Shown in pieces: positions 8,823 to 21,263 of a stretch of DNA of 64,000 bases (its first letter is position 1; each line of letters opens with the position of its first letter). A model generated the notes under the pieces. The model saw only the letters and a program-made list of their open reading frames with translations. It did no database searches and was not told the origin of the DNA. A program made the position numbers and the translations under genes. The stretch is from Rhodoferax lacus (GTDB lineage: Bacteria; Pseudomonadota; Gammaproteobacteria; Burkholderiales; Burkholderiaceae_C): NCBI RefSeq assembly GCF_003415675.1, contig NZ_QFZK01000003.1, forward strand, positions 186,001-250,000, given 5' to 3'.

Positions 8823-10040
8823 CTACTTCACCCACTGGTTGAGCTGGATGATGGGCATCAGCACGGCCAGCACAATCAGCATCACCACCAGGCCCATGAC
8901 CACAATCAGCAAGGGCTCCAGGATGGTGGCCAGGTGCATGGCGCGGCGCTGCACCTCGGTGCTGAGTTGCTTGGCCGCGCGGTCCAGCATGGAAGGCAGT
9001 TGGCCGGTCTGCTCGCCCAGGCGCGCGAACATGGACAAGAGGCCGGGGAAGCGTTTCTTCTGCGCCAGGGCTGCGGCCAGCGGCGCGCCTTCGCGCACCA
9101 GCACCAGCGCATCCAGCGCGTCGCGCTTGAGGGCCTGGTTGCTCAGGGTTTGGGCTGCTGCCTGCAGGGCTTGCAGAATCGGTACGCCCGCTGCCGTCAG
9201 CATGGACAGGGTGCCCGCAAAGCGTGCCGCGTTGTAGCCGCGCGCCAGCTTGCCCAGGATGGGCAGGTTGAGCCAGGCGGCGTCCCAGCGCTCGCGAAAG
9301 GCGGTGTTCTTGAGCATCTGCCACAGCAGGGCCGAGCCCGCCGCCAGCAGCAGCGCCACCAGCCAGCCGTAGCCGCGCACAAAGTCGCTGATGGCCATCA
9401 TGGCCACCGTCAAAAACGGCAGGGCGTGTTTGCTGCCGGCAAACACATGGGCCACCTGCGGCACCACATAGCCCACCAGAAACAGCACGATCACCACCGC
9501 CACCAGCGAGACGATGGCCGGATAAAGCGCAGCGCCCAGCAGCTTGGACTTGAGCACCTGGCGCTCCTCCAGGTCCTCAGCCAGACGCACCAGCACGAGC
9601 GAGAGGTGGCCGCTTTGCTCGCCTGCGCCCACCACCGCCACATAGATGTCGGCAAACTCCAGGGGGTGCTGCTCCAGCGCCTTGGCAAAGCTGGTGCCGC
9701 CATTCACCGAAGCCCGCAGCGCGGCATTCAGGTTGCGGTGGGCCTCCGACTCGGACTCTTCGGCCAGCGAACCCAGGGCCTGCTCCAGCGGCAGGCCGGA
9801 GGACACCAGCTCGGCCAGCTGGCGCGTCCAGATGGCCAGCTCGTTGCTGTTGATCACGCGCGAGTGCCAGCCGCGTGCACTGCCCTCGGCCAGGGGCCTG
9901 CCGGCCAGCACCTGCACCGACAGCGGAATAAATGACTGCGCGCGCAACTGGGTGCGCGCCGATTTGGCGCTGTCGGCCTCCAGCGTGCCTTTGCGGGTTT
10001 GCCCCTGATCGTCCAGGGCAGTGAAGGAATAGGCGGGCAT
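8823..10040 (-). CDS. gspF: Type II secretion inner-membrane platform protein GspF
   Basis: Polytopic inner-membrane protein of the type II secretion system, 405 residues, the usual length. It has two repeated GspF/PilC cytoplasmic helical domains (about 70-195 and 270-395), three membrane segments (about 170-192, 215-245 and near 375-397), and the family start MPAYSFTALDDQGQTRKG. It contacts the GspE ATPase and the GspL/M platform during pseudopilus assembly. It is oriented like the gspG-E genes, but lies about 4 kb away from gspE: a plus-strand acyltransferase-like gene and a chemoreceptor gene lie between. gspF therefore probably has its own promoter in the 41-base gap to the divergent gene at 10082. 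Confidence 0.95.
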   Translation of the reverse strand: MPAYSFTALDDQGQTRKGTLEADSAKSARTQLRAQSFIPLSVQVLAGRPLAEGSARGWHSRVINSNELAIWTRQLAELVSSGLPLEQALGSLAEESESEAHRNLNAALRASVNGGTSFAKALEQHPLEFADIYVAVVGAGEQSGHLSLVLVRLAEDLEERQVLKSKLLGAALYPAIVSLVAVVIVLFLVGYVVPQVAHVFAGSKHALPFLTVAMMAISDFVRGYGWLVALLLAAGSALLWQMLKNTAFRERWDAAWLNLPILGKLARGYNAARFAGTLSMLTAAGVPILQALQAAAQTLSNQALKRDALDALVLVREGAPLAAALAQKKRFPGLLSMFARLGEQTGQLPSMLDRAAKQLSTEVQRRAMHLATILEPLLIVVMGLVVMLIVLAVLMPIIQLNQWVK

Positions 10041-10081
10041 GGGGCTGACCTTATCACGAGTGAAGTCAGGGACAATGGCGC

Positions 10082-10876
10082 ATGCAAGCCACCCCGACCT
10101 CCCGCTTTGCCGCTGTGGACATGCTGCGCGGCCTGGCCATGGTGTGGATGACGCTGTTCCACTTCAGCTTTGACCTGCAGCACTTCGGCTACCTGCAAGC
10201 CGACTTTTACCGTGACCCGTTCTGGACCGTGCAGCGCCTGGTCATCGTCAGCCTGTTTGTGTTCTGCGCCGGCCTGGGCCAGGCCATTGCCGTGCAGCAG
10301 GGCCAGAGCAGGGGCCGTTTCTGGAAGCGCTGGCGCCAGATTGCGCTGTGCGCGCTGGCGGTGAGCATCGGCTCGTATGCCATGTTCCCGCAAAGCTATA
10401 TCTACTTCGGCATCCTGCACGGCATGGCCCTGATGCTGATCCTGGGGCGGCTGCTGGCGGTTGTCTGGTCTGCCACCCCGGGCGCTGGCTGGCGGCTGTG
10501 GCTGCTGGGTGTGCTGGCCCTGGCCTTGCCGCGCATGGCCGAACAGGCGCACGCGCTGTGGCCCGCGCTGGACTTTTTAAATGAGAGGCTCTGGAACTGG
10601 CTGGGCCTGATCAGCCACAAGCCCATCACCGAGGACTACGCGCCGCTGTTTCCCTGGCTGGGTGTGATGTGCTTCGGTTTGGCTACGGGACAGTGGCTGG
10701 TATGCCGACATGCGGCGGCCCTGGAGCGCGCCAGCCAGGCTTTGGGGCGTGGGGTGCCGGGTGCGCCGCTGCGCGGCCTGGCATTTCTGGGGCGCTGGAG
10801 CCTGAGCTACTACATGCTGCACCAGCCGCTGTTGCTGGGTGGGCTCAGCCTGCTGGCCTGGATGCGGCCGGTGTAA
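10082..10876 (+). CDS. DUF1624 / heparan-alpha-glucosaminide N-acetyltransferase-like membrane protein
   Basis: Inner-membrane protein of 264 residues with about seven hydrophobic segments. It opens with R-x-x-x-VDMLRGLAMVWMTLFHFSFDL, the pattern of the DUF1624 family, which is distantly related to the catalytic domain of heparan-alpha-glucosaminide N-acetyltransferase and to YeiB-like membrane acyltransferases. The conserved histidine in LFHFSFD and the WRQIALCALAVS segment fit this. Substrate unknown; acetyl or acyl transfer to an envelope sugar is the usual guess. The gene stands between gspF (divergent, 41 bases) and a large chemoreceptor gene, and is part of the block that separates gspE from gspF. 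Confidence 0.78.
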   Translation: MQATPTSRFAAVDMLRGLAMVWMTLFHFSFDLQHFGYLQADFYRDPFWTVQRLVIVSLFVFCAGLGQAIAVQQGQSRGRFWKRWRQIALCALAVSIGSYAMFPQSYIYFGILHGMALMLILGRLLAVVWSATPGAGWRLWLLGVLALALPRMAEQAHALWPALDFLNERLWNWLGLISHKPITEDYAPLFPWLGVMCFGLATGQWLVCRHAAALERASQALGRGVPGAPLRGLAFLGRWSLSYYMLHQPLLLGGLSLLAWMRPV

Positions 10877-11071
10877 GGCCTCTGCACCCAATCGGAGCAG
10901 TACCTGCGGCATCAAATAGTTTTGCACTATTGAGGTGCACGCTCATCAAACCACCGTAGACTTTGAAGCGGTGTGCCGTGGCGCACCTCGGGCTGAGTCA
11001 GGCGGCGATGGTGGCGGGTTTCAGAACCCCAAGCCGGCACCCTCACAACATAAATTTTTGCGGAAACACAC

Positions 11072-14056
11072 GTGAATCAAAAATCCCATCGCGCCACGCA
11101 TCCAGCGCCAGGCCATCCCAATGTCTACGGCTCTTCCTTCTGGTCTGCGGGCGTGCGATTGATGAGCCGACACAACTTCGTTGTGAAAGCCTTGATCATT
11201 TCCCTGCTGTTCCTGACGCCCCTGTTTCTGATCGGGTACTTCTATTCCTCTTCCGAGTTGCAACAGCTCCGGTTCAGCCAGTCCGAGCGGATTGGCGTGG
11301 CGACCCTGCAAAAATTCAGCCCCATCTTGCAAGGTGTGCTCAAGACCCGCAACGCCACCCGTGCCATGCTGGGCAACTTTGATGGCCAGGCCAAGTATGC
11401 CGAGGGCAGAAAGCAGACCGACGAGGCCCTGGCCGGGTTCGAAAGCCAACTCCAGCAAAACGGCGACCCGCTGCAGGTACGTCCTGAATTCGACAAGCTC
11501 AAGAACGCCTGGTTGGCCACAACGAAGTCGAAAAACGGGGCCGATGAAAATGGCCGCACGGTCTTTGGCCCGGTGACGGCATCCATTCTGGCGCTGCTCA
11601 ACAAGATCGGCGACAACTCCAACCTGGTGCTGGACCCCGACCTGGATTCTTTTTACCTCGTGGACACCATGGTGCTGTCCATGCCGCCGCTGGCTGAGGA
11701 CCTGGGCCAGCTGTGGGGCTGGGGAACCTATGCCGTGGCCCGACCCGGCCTGTCCGTGGATGAAGAAAAGCGGTACACCGTGTGGGTGGCCGGCGTGGAA
11801 AATGGCATCAAGAGCAGCAAGGCGTACCTGCAGCGTGCCATCGATGCGAACCCGGAGCTCAAGGGCAAGCTGACTACCAAGGTGTTTGATGACGCCCTGG
11901 CATTCCAGAAGTTTGCTGCTAACCCGGATGCCCTGATACAAATGACCGATATGACGCCGCAGCAGTACTTTGCCAAAGGCGAGGCCGCGGTGGGCAACCT
12001 GATGGGCTTTTACGACTCGGGCCTGCCTGCATTGGATGCGCTGCTGGTCAAGCGGATCGACCAGATGAAAGTGCGCATGGGAGTGGTGGGAGGCGCGGCA
12101 CTCATCACGCTGTTGCTGGCGGGCTATTTTTTCTACAGCTTCTTTCTCCTGACCCGCGGCGGCCTGCAGTTGGTCGGCCGCCATCTGCAGGAGGTCGCCG
12201 ATGGCGACCTCAGCCAGGCGCCGGCCGAGCCCCTGGGGAAGGATGAGCTGGCCCAGGTGGTCCGCTCCCTGATCGGCATGCATGCGGTGCTGGGCCAGTT
12301 CCAGAAAGAACAACTGGAGATGGCCACCCAACATGCTGCGGGCCTGGTCGACCACCAGATAGCTACAGCGGCACTGCCTGGCAGCTACGCAGATATGGCC
12401 CAGGGCATCAACACCCTGGTCATGGGTTACACCCAGATGATCATGCGCCTGGTGGAGTTGCTCGGTCAGTACGCCAGCGGCGACTTCCGCCAGGAGGTGG
12501 CTGTCTTGCCAGGGCAACTGAGGCGCGTTACCGATGCGGTGGGCGAGGCGCGCAAGGCGATGCAGGAGGCGGCAGTGGCTGCCAACCACAATGCACGCGT
12601 CAAGGCGGCTTTGGACAACGTCAGTCTGCCGGTGCTGATTGCCGACAACAGTGGCACCATCATTTACCTGAATACGGCCCTGCAGCAGACCTTGCGCCGC
12701 GATCGCGAGGGGTTCGCCCGGAAGCTGGCGGGTTTCGACCCGGAACAGGTGATCCACAGCAGCGTGGGCATGTTCTATGACAACCCGCAAGAGGCGCTCG
12801 ATCGCCTGCAGCGCATGGGTGGAACCGTGCAGTCCAGGCAGCATTTCGGCAGCCGCACCTATGACCTGACGACCACGGTGGTTGTTTCGGCAACCGGCGA
12901 GAAGCTGGGCACCATTGGCCAGTGGCTGGACGTCACGGAGCAGCTGGCGGCCGAGACCGAGGTGGGCGGGCTGGTAGACGCCGCAGCCTCAGGTGACTTC
13001 AGCCAGCGGCTGTCTGCTGAGGGCAAGACCGGCTTTTTTGCCAACCTTTCCACCGGCATGAACCAACTGATGGCCACCAGCGAACTGGGGCTGAGCGACA
13101 TCGCCCAGTTGCTGACCGCTTTTTCCAACGGGGACCTGACCCAGCGCATTAGCCGCGACTATGCGGGCCTGTTCGGTGAAGTCAAGGAGCGGGCCAACCA
13201 GACCGCGGAAAACCTCACCCGTGTGCTGGGCGAGGTGCGCGAGGCCGCCAACGCACTCACCAGCGCAGCCAGCCAGGTCAGTTCCACCGCAGGGTCCCTG
13301 TCACAGGCGGCCAGCGAGCAGGCCGCCAGTGTGGAAGAAACCAGTGCGCAGATTGATTCGATCTCTGCATCCATAGGCCAGAACACGGACAACGCCAAAG
13401 TCACCGACGGCATGGCAACCAAGGCCAGCCGGGAAGCGGGCGAAGGGGGGGCCGCCGTGACGCAGACGGTCATTGCCATGAAGCAGATCGCGGCCAAGAT
13501 TGGCATCGTGGACGACATTGCCTACCAGACCAATCTGCTGGCCCTCAATGCGGCCATTGAGGCCGCGCGTGCGGGCGAGCATGGCAAGGGCTTTGCTGTG
13601 GTGGCCGCCGAGGTGCGCAAGCTGGCCGAACGCAGCCAGGACGCTGCGCGCGAAATCAGCGCGCTGGCCAGCAGCAGCGTGTCGACGGCGGAACGCGCCG
13701 GAGCGCTGCTGGATGAAATCGTTCCCAGCATCCAGAAGACCAGTGAACTGGTTCAGGAAATTGCCGCAGCCAGCACCGAGCAGAGCGAGTCGGTGACACA
13801 AATCGGTGGGGCCATGGGCCAGCTCTCCAACGCCACGCAGCAGAACGCCGCAGCGGCCGAAGAGTTGGCGGCCACCAGCGAGGAGCTCTCCAACCAGGCA
13901 GAGCAACTCCAGACCAGCATCGCCTTCTTCCATACCGGCGCATCCGGGGCCAGCGTGGCCCCGCGTCTGTCCACGCAAAAGCCGGATCGCCGGGGCGACC
14001 CACGGCGGCTCTCCCTTATGGCTTCACAGACGGGCTCGAATTTCAAACCTTATTGA
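11072..14056 (+). CDS. Large methyl-accepting chemotaxis protein with PAS and multiple HAMP domains (paralogue A)
   Basis: Chemoreceptor of 994 residues. TM1 about 39-58, a long periplasmic helical sensor domain (59-335), TM2 about 336-356, HAMP (about 358-412), a PAS-like domain (about 505-620, with [13 protein letters not shown]), further HAMP-like units (about 640-720) and a signalling coiled coil whose hairpin tip lies at about 811-860 ([26 protein letters not shown]). The C-terminus ends NFKPY, an [aromatic]-x-x-[aromatic] pentapeptide like the CheR/CheB tether of Tar/Tsr. GTG at 11072 is chosen because the paralogue at 45281 aligns up to this point; ATG 11163 would start at TM1. It lies on the strand opposite to the gsp genes. 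The ligand is unknown. Confidence 0.9.
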   Translation: MNQKSHRATHPAPGHPNVYGSSFWSAGVRLMSRHNFVVKALIISLLFLTPLFLIGYFYSSSELQQLRFSQSERIGVATLQKFSPILQGVLKTRNATRAMLGNFDGQAKYAEGRKQTDEALAGFESQLQQNGDPLQVRPEFDKLKNAWLATTKSKNGADENGRTVFGPVTASILALLNKIGDNSNLVLDPDLDSFYLVDTMVLSMPPLAEDLGQLWGWGTYAVARPGLSVDEEKRYTVWVAGVENGIKSSKAYLQRAIDANPELKGKLTTKVFDDALAFQKFAANPDALIQMTDMTPQQYFAKGEAAVGNLMGFYDSGLPALDALLVKRIDQMKVRMGVVGGAALITLLLAGYFFYSFFLLTRGGLQLVGRHLQEVADGDLSQAPAEPLGKDELAQVVRSLIGMHAVLGQFQKEQLEMATQHAAGLVDHQIATAALPGSYADMAQGINTLVMGYTQMIMRLVELLGQYASGDFRQEVAVLPGQLRRVTDAVGEARKAMQEAAVAANHNARVKAALDNVSLPVLIADNSGTIIYLNTALQQTLRRDREGFARKLAGFDPEQVIHSSVGMFYDNPQEALDRLQRMGGTVQSRQHFGSRTYDLTTTVVVSATGEKLGTIGQWLDVTEQLAAETEVGGLVDAAASGDFSQRLSAEGKTGFFANLSTGMNQLMATSELGLSDIAQLLTAFSNGDLTQRISRDYAGLFGEVKERANQTAENLTRVLGEVREAANALTSAASQVSSTAGSLSQAASEQAASVEETSAQIDSISASIGQNTDNAKVTDGMATKASREAGEGGAAVTQTVIAMKQIAAKIGIVDDIAYQTNLLALNAAIEAARAGEHGKGFAVVAAEVRKLAERSQDAAREISALASSSVSTAERAGALLDEIVPSIQKTSELVQEIAAASTEQSESVTQIGGAMGQLSNATQQNAAAAEELAATSEELSNQAEQLQTSIAFFHTGASGASVAPRLSTQKPDRRGDPRRLSLMASQTGSNFKPY

Positions 14057-14103
14057 ACCGGAGATACGGCGCCCGCGGGTGGGCGCTGTTGTCCTGCAGA
14101 ACG

Positions 14104-15498
<1,395 letters not shown>

Positions 15499-15509
15499 GC
15501 GGTGAGCGT

Positions 15510-17627
15510 TTATTGCACCGGGCTTGCGCTGGCGGGTGCCACCAGTGGTTGCACCGTGGCAGGGCTTGCCTTGGCCCGGGGCTTGATGGGTGGTGCCTCG
15601 GGCAGGACGGCTGCCCCGTTGATGGGCATCACCTTGCTGGGCAGGGGCTGCGAGTCCTGCTGGGTGCCGCGCATCTGGTCGTAGCGGCTGTTGGACAGCA
15701 CGTCGCTGGCATAGCCGTCACGTATCACCACCGGGCGCAGGAACACCATCAGGTTGGTCTTGCTGCGGCTGCGTGCTTCGCTGCGGAACAAGGCGCCAAA
15801 GAACGGGATGTCGGCCAGGCCGGGCACGCGGTCGTTGTTGCCCGAGTAGGTGTCCTGCAGCAAGCCGCCCAGCACCACGATGGAGCCGTCATCCACCAGC
15901 ACATTGGACTCGATGGAGCGCTTGTTGGTGATCAGGCCGGTGGCCGAATTCACGCTGGAGGCCTGCACCGTGGAGACCTCCTGGAAGATGGACAGCTTGA
16001 CCGTGCCGTTCTCGCTGATCTGGGGCTTCACACGCAGGGTCAGGCCCACGTCCTTGCGCTCAATGGTCTGGAAGGGGTTGACCGAGCCGGTGCCGCCCGA
16101 ATTGGCATTGGTGTACTGGCCGGTGACAAAGGGCACGTTCTGGCCGATGACGATCTTGGCCTCTTCGTTGTCCAGCGTCAGCAGGTTGGGTGTGGACAGG
16201 ATGTTGCCGTCGCCGTTCTGCTCCAGAAAGCGCGCCAGAAAGCCCAGCGTGTAGACGCCGTTGTTCAGGGTGGCCGCACCGATGTTCAGACCGGCCGCTG
16301 GCGCGACCGTGCCGGCCGCAGCGCCGGTGGCCAGCGCAATGATGTTCTTGGCGCCGCTGCCAAAGTTGGTGCCCAGCAGGCCGATGGTGGAGTCGCCGGC
16401 CTTGCCGATGGGGCCCTGCCACTGGATGCCGAATTCGGCGGCACGGTCGGCGTTGACCTCGGCGATCAGGCTCTCCACGAACACCTGCGCGCGCCGGCCA
16501 TCGAGCTGGTCGATCACGGCGCGCAGTTGCCGGTATTGCGGATCGGGCGCGGTGATGATGAGTGAATTGGTGGCCACGTCGGCCTGCACCTGTCCACCGG
16601 TGGTGGCGCTGGCCGGTGCGGCAGCAGCGGCACCGCCGCTGGTGGCCGTGGCCACGCTGCTGCGCACCTCACCCGAAATCACGGCACGCAGTGTGGCGGC
16701 CAGCTTGGTGGCGTCGGCATTTTTCAGCATCACCACATGGACGTTGCCGGTACCACCGTCGCCTTGCACCGTGGGCTGGTCCAGCCGCGCCACCAACGAT
16801 TTCACCAGTGAAATCCGGGCCGGGTTGGCAGCCCGCACGATGAGCGCATTGCTGCGCGGCTCGGCAATGATGGTGGTCTTGAAGCCGCTGTCGGTCTGGC
16901 CGGCCGCGGGCGCGGCCGCTGTGCCGCTGTCCATCAAGCGCAGGATGAGCGGTGCCAGGTCGCTGGCAATGGCGTATTTGAGTGGCAGGATTTCCAGGTC
17001 GCTGCCATTGGCCACGTCGCTGGCGGCAATGATGCGGGCCAGGCGCTGCAGGTTGTCGGCGTAGTCGGTGATGATCAGCGAGTTGTTGCCGGGGTTGACG
17101 TTGATGACGTTGTTGGGGCTGATCAGCGGGCGCAGCACGGGCAGCAGGTTGGCCGCGCTCTCGAAGTTGAGCTTGAAGATCTGCGTGACGATCTGGTTGC
17201 CCGCAGCGCCGCCTTTGCCGCTGCCGTCGACACTGACGCCGCCGCTTTGCAGCTTGGCATCGGCCTCGGGCACCACCTTGTCCAGCCCGGCTGACTCGAC
17301 CACGGTAAAGCCCTGCAGGCGCAGCGCCGCCAGGAACTGGTTGTAGGCGCGCGCCGGGGAGATGGGCTGGTCCGTGGTGAGGGTGATGGTGCCCTTCACG
17401 CGTGGGTCCACCACCACCTGGCGCCCCGTCATGCTGGACATGGCGCGGGCCACGGCTTCGATCTCGGCGTTGGCAAAGTTCAGCGTGACCGGCATGCCCC
17501 GCGTCAGCTTGGGCACCGGTGGGGCGTCGGCTTGCGCAAAGGACAGGGAGTACACGGCCAGTGCCGCAACCAGGCCACCTGCGCGTACCCATTGATTGAC
17601 AAGTCGAAATGGCAAGGGATATTGCAT
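15510..17627 (-). CDS. gspD: Type II secretion outer-membrane secretin GspD
   Basis: Outer-membrane secretin, 705 residues from ATG 17627 (five bases after the gspN stop; the open frame extends further but into gspN). A signal peptide ends near SLSFAQA, then the N0 domain ([27 protein letters not shown]), three N1-N3 repeats (with [15 protein letters not shown] and [17 protein letters not shown]), and the secretin beta-barrel/gate region with [21 protein letters not shown] and [15 protein letters not shown]. The C-terminus is rich in Pro and Ala and lacks an obvious pilotin-binding domain. Twelve to fifteen copies form the export channel. It lies between gspN and gspE. Confidence 0.96.
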   Translation of the reverse strand: MQYPLPFRLVNQWVRAGGLVAALAVYSLSFAQADAPPVPKLTRGMPVTLNFANAEIEAVARAMSSMTGRQVVVDPRVKGTITLTTDQPISPARAYNQFLAALRLQGFTVVESAGLDKVVPEADAKLQSGGVSVDGSGKGGAAGNQIVTQIFKLNFESAANLLPVLRPLISPNNVINVNPGNNSLIITDYADNLQRLARIIAASDVANGSDLEILPLKYAIASDLAPLILRLMDSGTAAAPAAGQTDSGFKTTIIAEPRSNALIVRAANPARISLVKSLVARLDQPTVQGDGGTGNVHVVMLKNADATKLAATLRAVISGEVRSSVATATSGGAAAAAPASATTGGQVQADVATNSLIITAPDPQYRQLRAVIDQLDGRRAQVFVESLIAEVNADRAAEFGIQWQGPIGKAGDSTIGLLGTNFGSGAKNIIALATGAAAGTVAPAAGLNIGAATLNNGVYTLGFLARFLEQNGDGNILSTPNLLTLDNEEAKIVIGQNVPFVTGQYTNANSGGTGSVNPFQTIERKDVGLTLRVKPQISENGTVKLSIFQEVSTVQASSVNSATGLITNKRSIESNVLVDDGSIVVLGGLLQDTYSGNNDRVPGLADIPFFGALFRSEARSRSKTNLMVFLRPVVIRDGYASDVLSNSRYDQMRGTQQDSQPLPSKVMPINGAAVLPEAPPIKPRAKASPATVQPLVAPASASPVQ

Positions 17628-17631
17628 ATGG

Positions 17632-18459
17632 CTAGCCCAGGGTGATGACAGACCGCGCGCCGTCGCGCTGCCCCATGATGTTGAGAAGATTCGAGAGTTC
17701 TGCCTCGTGGGCAGTATCGGCCCTGGCTTCGCCCACAAAGCGCAGATGAGCAGCGGTCCAGTGGCCTACTCCTTGCAATTGCAGGCTGCCTTCCACCGTA
17801 CGCAGGTCCAGGCTGGGTTGCTCGCCCCCCTGCAGTTGCAGGCGGTAGCTGCCCAGGGGGCGCAGGGTGGACAGGCGTGAACTGAGCGCTGGCATGTCCA
17901 GGCTGAGCGAGCCCTCTACCGACAGGCGGTCCACCGATGACACCAGGGTCAGCCCCGGCGTCCTGAGTTGCAGCGGGCCCTGCAGCTGCACCGTGTTCCA
18001 GGGCGTGCCCAGGCCGCTCAGCACGGCGGCGGGCCAGGTGGATTCGCCTGCTGCGACCTGCAGGCGCCAGTTGCGCAGGCCCGGCGTGAGCGTGAGCTGC
18101 TGCGCTTGCGGGGTGCAGCAGTCCGCCCGCAAGGCCAGCTGCAGGCCGCCCAGACCCAGGCCCAGGTCCCACTGCACGCGCCCGGGCAGGCGCGCACTGT
18201 CGCTGCTGCCGGTGCCGCCGGTAAAGCCCAGCTGGGCCGAGCCATGCCAGAGCGTGCCCTGGCTGTCACGCAGCACCACGCGGCCGCTGGTGGCGGCAAA
18301 GGCGGCGCGCTGCACCCAGACGGCCGGTGCCCATTGCAGCGTGGCCCACAGGGCCCCTATCAGGCCGCCCAGCAGCGCCCAGGCCCACACGCCGCGGCTG
18401 GGCGCGCTTGCAGAGCGCGTGGCGGGGCGCACGGATGGGGCAAAGGTGGGGCGGGCCAT
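17632..18459 (-). CDS. gspN: Type II secretion protein GspN
   Basis: Bitopic inner-membrane protein of 275 residues: a basic N-terminus, one membrane segment (about 25-48, WAWALLGGLIGALWATLQWA) and a periplasmic domain with the GspN features GTLWHGSA and PLGSYRLQL. Its role in secretion is accessory and it is absent from many systems. The frame is open to 19074 through gspM, but ATG 18459, 24 bases after the gspM stop, gives the usual length and N-terminus. The gspM-gspN-gspD order with short gaps supports the assignment. Confidence 0.88.
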   Translation of the reverse strand: MARPTFAPSVRPATRSASAPSRGVWAWALLGGLIGALWATLQWAPAVWVQRAAFAATSGRVVLRDSQGTLWHGSAQLGFTGGTGSSDSARLPGRVQWDLGLGLGGLQLALRADCCTPQAQQLTLTPGLRNWRLQVAAGESTWPAAVLSGLGTPWNTVQLQGPLQLRTPGLTLVSSVDRLSVEGSLSLDMPALSSRLSTLRPLGSYRLQLQGGEQPSLDLRTVEGSLQLQGVGHWTAAHLRFVGEARADTAHEAELSNLLNIMGQRDGARSVITLG

Positions 18460-18482
18460 GCGGGTGTTGCTTGCGGGCCGGT

Positions 18483-18998
18483 TCAGGGTTTGGTGCGCGT
18501 CTGCGCGGGCAGGCGATACACCAGGCTGCCGCTCCAGAGCGGCTCGGCACTGGCGGCATCGCGCTGCAAATGCGCCTCGGACGGGCTGCTGCCGCTGCCC
18601 GGTGCGGGGGCCAGCAGCGGCCCCAGGCTTTGCGCGCTGACTGACTTCAGGGTCAGGGTGGCCTGCTCGCCGCTGACCTGCAGGCTGGCGCTCTGGCCCA
18701 GCGCCGTCACAGCGGTTTGCAGGGGCTTCAAAGCCTCCTGCGGGGCAGCCACCGGCTTGGCCTGCAACAGCCGGGCGCGCGCCTGCAGGGCCTGCATGCG
18801 CTCGGCCGCCTGGCCCAGCTGCGCACTTTGGGTCTGGGCGTTTTTCAGTGTGCGCAGCGCGGGCGCCAGTGCCACGCTCCAGACCAGCAGCACCAACAGT
18901 GCCGCAGCGGCCAGCCTCAGGCCACGCTGCTCGCGCGCACCCAGGGCGTTCCAGCGCGCCTGCAGGGCTTGTTGCCAGACCAAGATGGGGCGGCTCAT
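18483..18998 (-). CDS. gspM: Type II secretion platform protein GspM
   Basis: Inner-membrane bitopic protein of 171 residues that pairs with GspL. A short cytoplasmic start (MSRPILVWQQALQARWNALGAREQRGL) leads into one membrane segment (about 29-47), then a coiled-coil-prone stretch (about 50-90) and a small periplasmic ferredoxin-like domain. Its ATG overlaps the gspL stop (ATGA), as usual for this pair. The sequence is poorly conserved, so the call depends on topology, size and position between gspL and gspN. Confidence 0.88.
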   Translation of the reverse strand: MSRPILVWQQALQARWNALGAREQRGLRLAAAALLVLLVWSVALAPALRTLKNAQTQSAQLGQAAERMQALQARARLLQAKPVAAPQEALKPLQTAVTALGQSASLQVSGEQATLTLKSVSAQSLGPLLAPAPGSGSSPSEAHLQRDAASAEPLWSGSLVYRLPAQTRTKP

Positions 18999-20242
18999 GG
19001 GCGTGCTTCCTTGGGGCTGATGGTGATTTGTCCGTCTTGAATCTGGGCGCGCAGGCCGCGCGCGTCCAGACCATCGATCAGCGGCTGCGTGTTGCCCGCG
19101 TCCAGGCCGGTGGCGCTGAGCAGCAGCTGCCTGTCGGTCAGCTCAATGGCCGACAGGTTCAGGGTGGGGGGCACCAACGCTCCCAGGGCAGAGAAGACGC
19201 GGGCCAGATCGGTGTCGGCACCTGCGCCGTGGGAGCGTGCCAGATCGTCCACCGCGCGCTGCATTTGCAGCGGTGCGTCAATCACCAGGCGCACATCCGG
19301 AAAAGTCTGTTGCAGCATGCCCTGGATGGCAGCGCGTTGCTGGTCCTGCTGGCTGCGCTGGTGCCAGGCCAGCGCGTTGAGCGCCACCACCTGCACCAGC
19401 AGCAGGGCCACCAGGCCCCAGCGCACCGGTCGCCAGGCCGCGCCATGCAGCCCTTGCTGCCAGGCCAGCGCCAGGCGCTTTTGCAGGCGTCCGCCGGGCG
19501 AGGCGCTCAGCTCCAGCTGCGCCAGGTTCCAGGGCGACTGGGCGGCCATCAGCAGGCGCTGGGCGCGGGTCTGCAAGGCCACCTGGTTGCCAAAGCTGCT
19601 CTGCGCCAGTTCCATCACGGCCGGCTCGGCGAACACTTCCAGCCCGGCCTGTGCCTGGGCCAGCGCCAGGGTGTTGGGCAACAGGGGCAGGAGGCTTACC
19701 CCCTGGGCGGTGCACAGCAGCATCTGTGCCGGCTCCAAGTCCGGGTTGATCAGCGCGCGGGCCGTGCCCGCCGGTGTGGGCGTGCATTCGGCCACGATGC
19801 GGCCCACCGTGCGGCCCGCAGCCTCCAGGGCCTGCAGGCTGCTCTGCAGCCAGGCCCGGTCACAGGCGGCCACCCAGGCCCGGGGTGCCTCGTCCGCCGT
19901 GCCGGGTGCTGCGGCAAACACCGCAAAGTGCAGGCGATCGGGTTCGTCCAGCAACTGGTCTTCCAGCACCCCGGACAGCACACCCCGCACGCGGGCCGAC
20001 TCGGTGCGCCCCGACAGCAGGCCGCGCAACACCTTTTCGGGCAGTGCGATGCTGTGCCAGGACAGCGCGCGCGCCGGAATCACCGCCACCACCTCGGCGC
20101 CACGCGTGCCTTGCGCAGGCAGCAGGGCTGCAGCGGCCCGCCCCTGCAGCGTCAGTTGCTCGCCGTCGGGCGTGAGCACGTAGTCGTATTCGGGCGAGGC
20201 TGCACCTGAAATGGAGGGGAGGGAAAGTATCAGTGTGGACAT
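18995..20242 (-). CDS. gspL: Type II secretion platform protein GspL
   Basis: Inner-membrane protein of 415 residues that recruits GspE to the membrane. It has a cytoplasmic actin-like domain (1-255), one membrane segment (about 262-280, WGLVALLLVQVVALNALAW) and a C-terminal periplasmic domain (about 300-415). The ALSWHSIALPEKVLRGLL and TESARVRGVLSGVLEDQLLDEP stretches are typical of GspL. It overlaps gspM by four bases and follows gspK by 13 bases. Confidence 0.92.
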   Translation of the reverse strand: MSTLILSLPSISGAASPEYDYVLTPDGEQLTLQGRAAAALLPAQGTRGAEVVAVIPARALSWHSIALPEKVLRGLLSGRTESARVRGVLSGVLEDQLLDEPDRLHFAVFAAAPGTADEAPRAWVAACDRAWLQSSLQALEAAGRTVGRIVAECTPTPAGTARALINPDLEPAQMLLCTAQGVSLLPLLPNTLALAQAQAGLEVFAEPAVMELAQSSFGNQVALQTRAQRLLMAAQSPWNLAQLELSASPGGRLQKRLALAWQQGLHGAAWRPVRWGLVALLLVQVVALNALAWHQRSQQDQQRAAIQGMLQQTFPDVRLVIDAPLQMQRAVDDLARSHGAGADTDLARVFSALGALVPPTLNLSAIELTDRQLLLSATGLDAGNTQPLIDGLDARGLRAQIQDGQITISPKEARP

Positions 20243-20255
20243 GGGCTGCTGATGC

Positions 20256-21263
20256 TCATTGTAGGGATGCCGTTGCCGCAGCAGTCAGGGCCTCGCGCTG
20301 GCGCCACCGGACCTTCACATCCGAGCCCATGCGTTCGACCAGTGAAACCTCTTGTACCGCGCTGTCACCCAGGCGCAAGCGCCCGAGCACGGCAAAGAAA
20401 TGGGTGCCTATGGCGTAGTCCTTGGTGTCCACCTGGGCCGCCGTGGCGTCCGGGATGCCGGCCGCCTTGAGGGCTTCGGCCAGGGTCTTGAAATGGGCCG
20501 TGGCCCGCTGCGTGACCATTTGCTGTGCCTGTGCCAAATCCGTGTTGGGCAGGGCGGCACTCAGGACTTCGGCACCGGCGGTGTTCAGGTTGACCGGCGT
20601 GACCACCGGCAGCAGGGTGGCATACGGCATCAGGGCCTTGATGGTGGCCGCAGGCAGGCCTAGCCAGACCAGCTGTTCCATGCGGTAGGGCTTGAGCGGT
20701 GCCTGGGCCAGGCTCGCGGATTTTGAGTTGGCCGTGGCATCCGCACTGGCGGCATCGCTGGCGATCAGCTGGTCGACCAGCACCTGCAGCTGGTTGCGCG
20801 GCAGGTTGAGGAGGGTGAACAGGCGCCCGAAGGCCTGAAAGGCAGGCAGGTTGGCTTTGCCGTCCACCACCAGGTTGCGCACATTGAGCAGGGCTTGTTG
20901 GTCGCTGATCTGGCCGGACAGAAAGGCGTCCATGGCGTCATCGGTGTTGTTCTTGTCCACGGCCAGAAAGCTCGAGAGGCGCGCTTCCTGCAAGGGCAGG
21001 GCCCAGGGCTCGGAGAGGTGGTCGATCTCGCCATTGCGCCCGTCTTCCTGCAGGATCAACCGTGCCCAGTCGAGCGCGCCGTTGAGCACCCACTGCATTT
21101 GCGTGCGGCTGCGCTCGGCAGCCTCTATCTCCACGCTGCGCCATTGCTGCCACAGCGCGGCAGATGCAAAGGTCGCCACCAGGGTGACGGTGAGCATGGC
21201 GGTGAGCAGGGCCGCGCCCCTTTGCCTCCTGGTGCCCGTGGCCGACGCTGTGATGGGCTTCAT
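20256..21263 (-). CDS. gspK: Type II secretion minor pseudopilin GspK
   Basis: Minor pseudopilin at the tip of the pseudopilus, 335 residues, the large size typical of GspK. The prepilin leader ends RRQRG, cleaved before AALLTAMLTVTLVATF; as in other GspK proteins the Glu at +5 of the mature chain is missing. The body contains a large alpha domain, and the C-terminal part has the LNLNTAGAEVLSAAL helix-hairpin-helix-like segment seen in this family. The start overlaps the gspJ stop (ATGA). Confidence 0.93.
   Translation of the reverse strand: MKPITASATGTRRQRGAALLTAMLTVTLVATFASAALWQQWRSVEIEAAERSRTQMQWVLNGALDWARLILQEDGRNGEIDHLSEPWALPLQEARLSSFLAVDKNNTDDAMDAFLSGQISDQQALLNVRNLVVDGKANLPAFQAFGRLFTLLNLPRNQLQVLVDQLIASDAASADATANSKSASLAQAPLKPYRMEQLVWLGLPAATIKALMPYATLLPVVTPVNLNTAGAEVLSAALPNTDLAQAQQMVTQRATAHFKTLAEALKAAGIPDATAAQVDTKDYAIGTHFFAVLGRLRLGDSAVQEVSLVERMGSDVKVRWRQREALTAAATASLQ

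Noticed and set aside
18460..19074. Upstream extensions of gspN, gspD, gspG and gspJ frames
   Set aside because: They run through the neighbouring gsp gene in another frame and lack prepilin leaders or signal peptides; internal ATGs next to the previous stop codons fit better.
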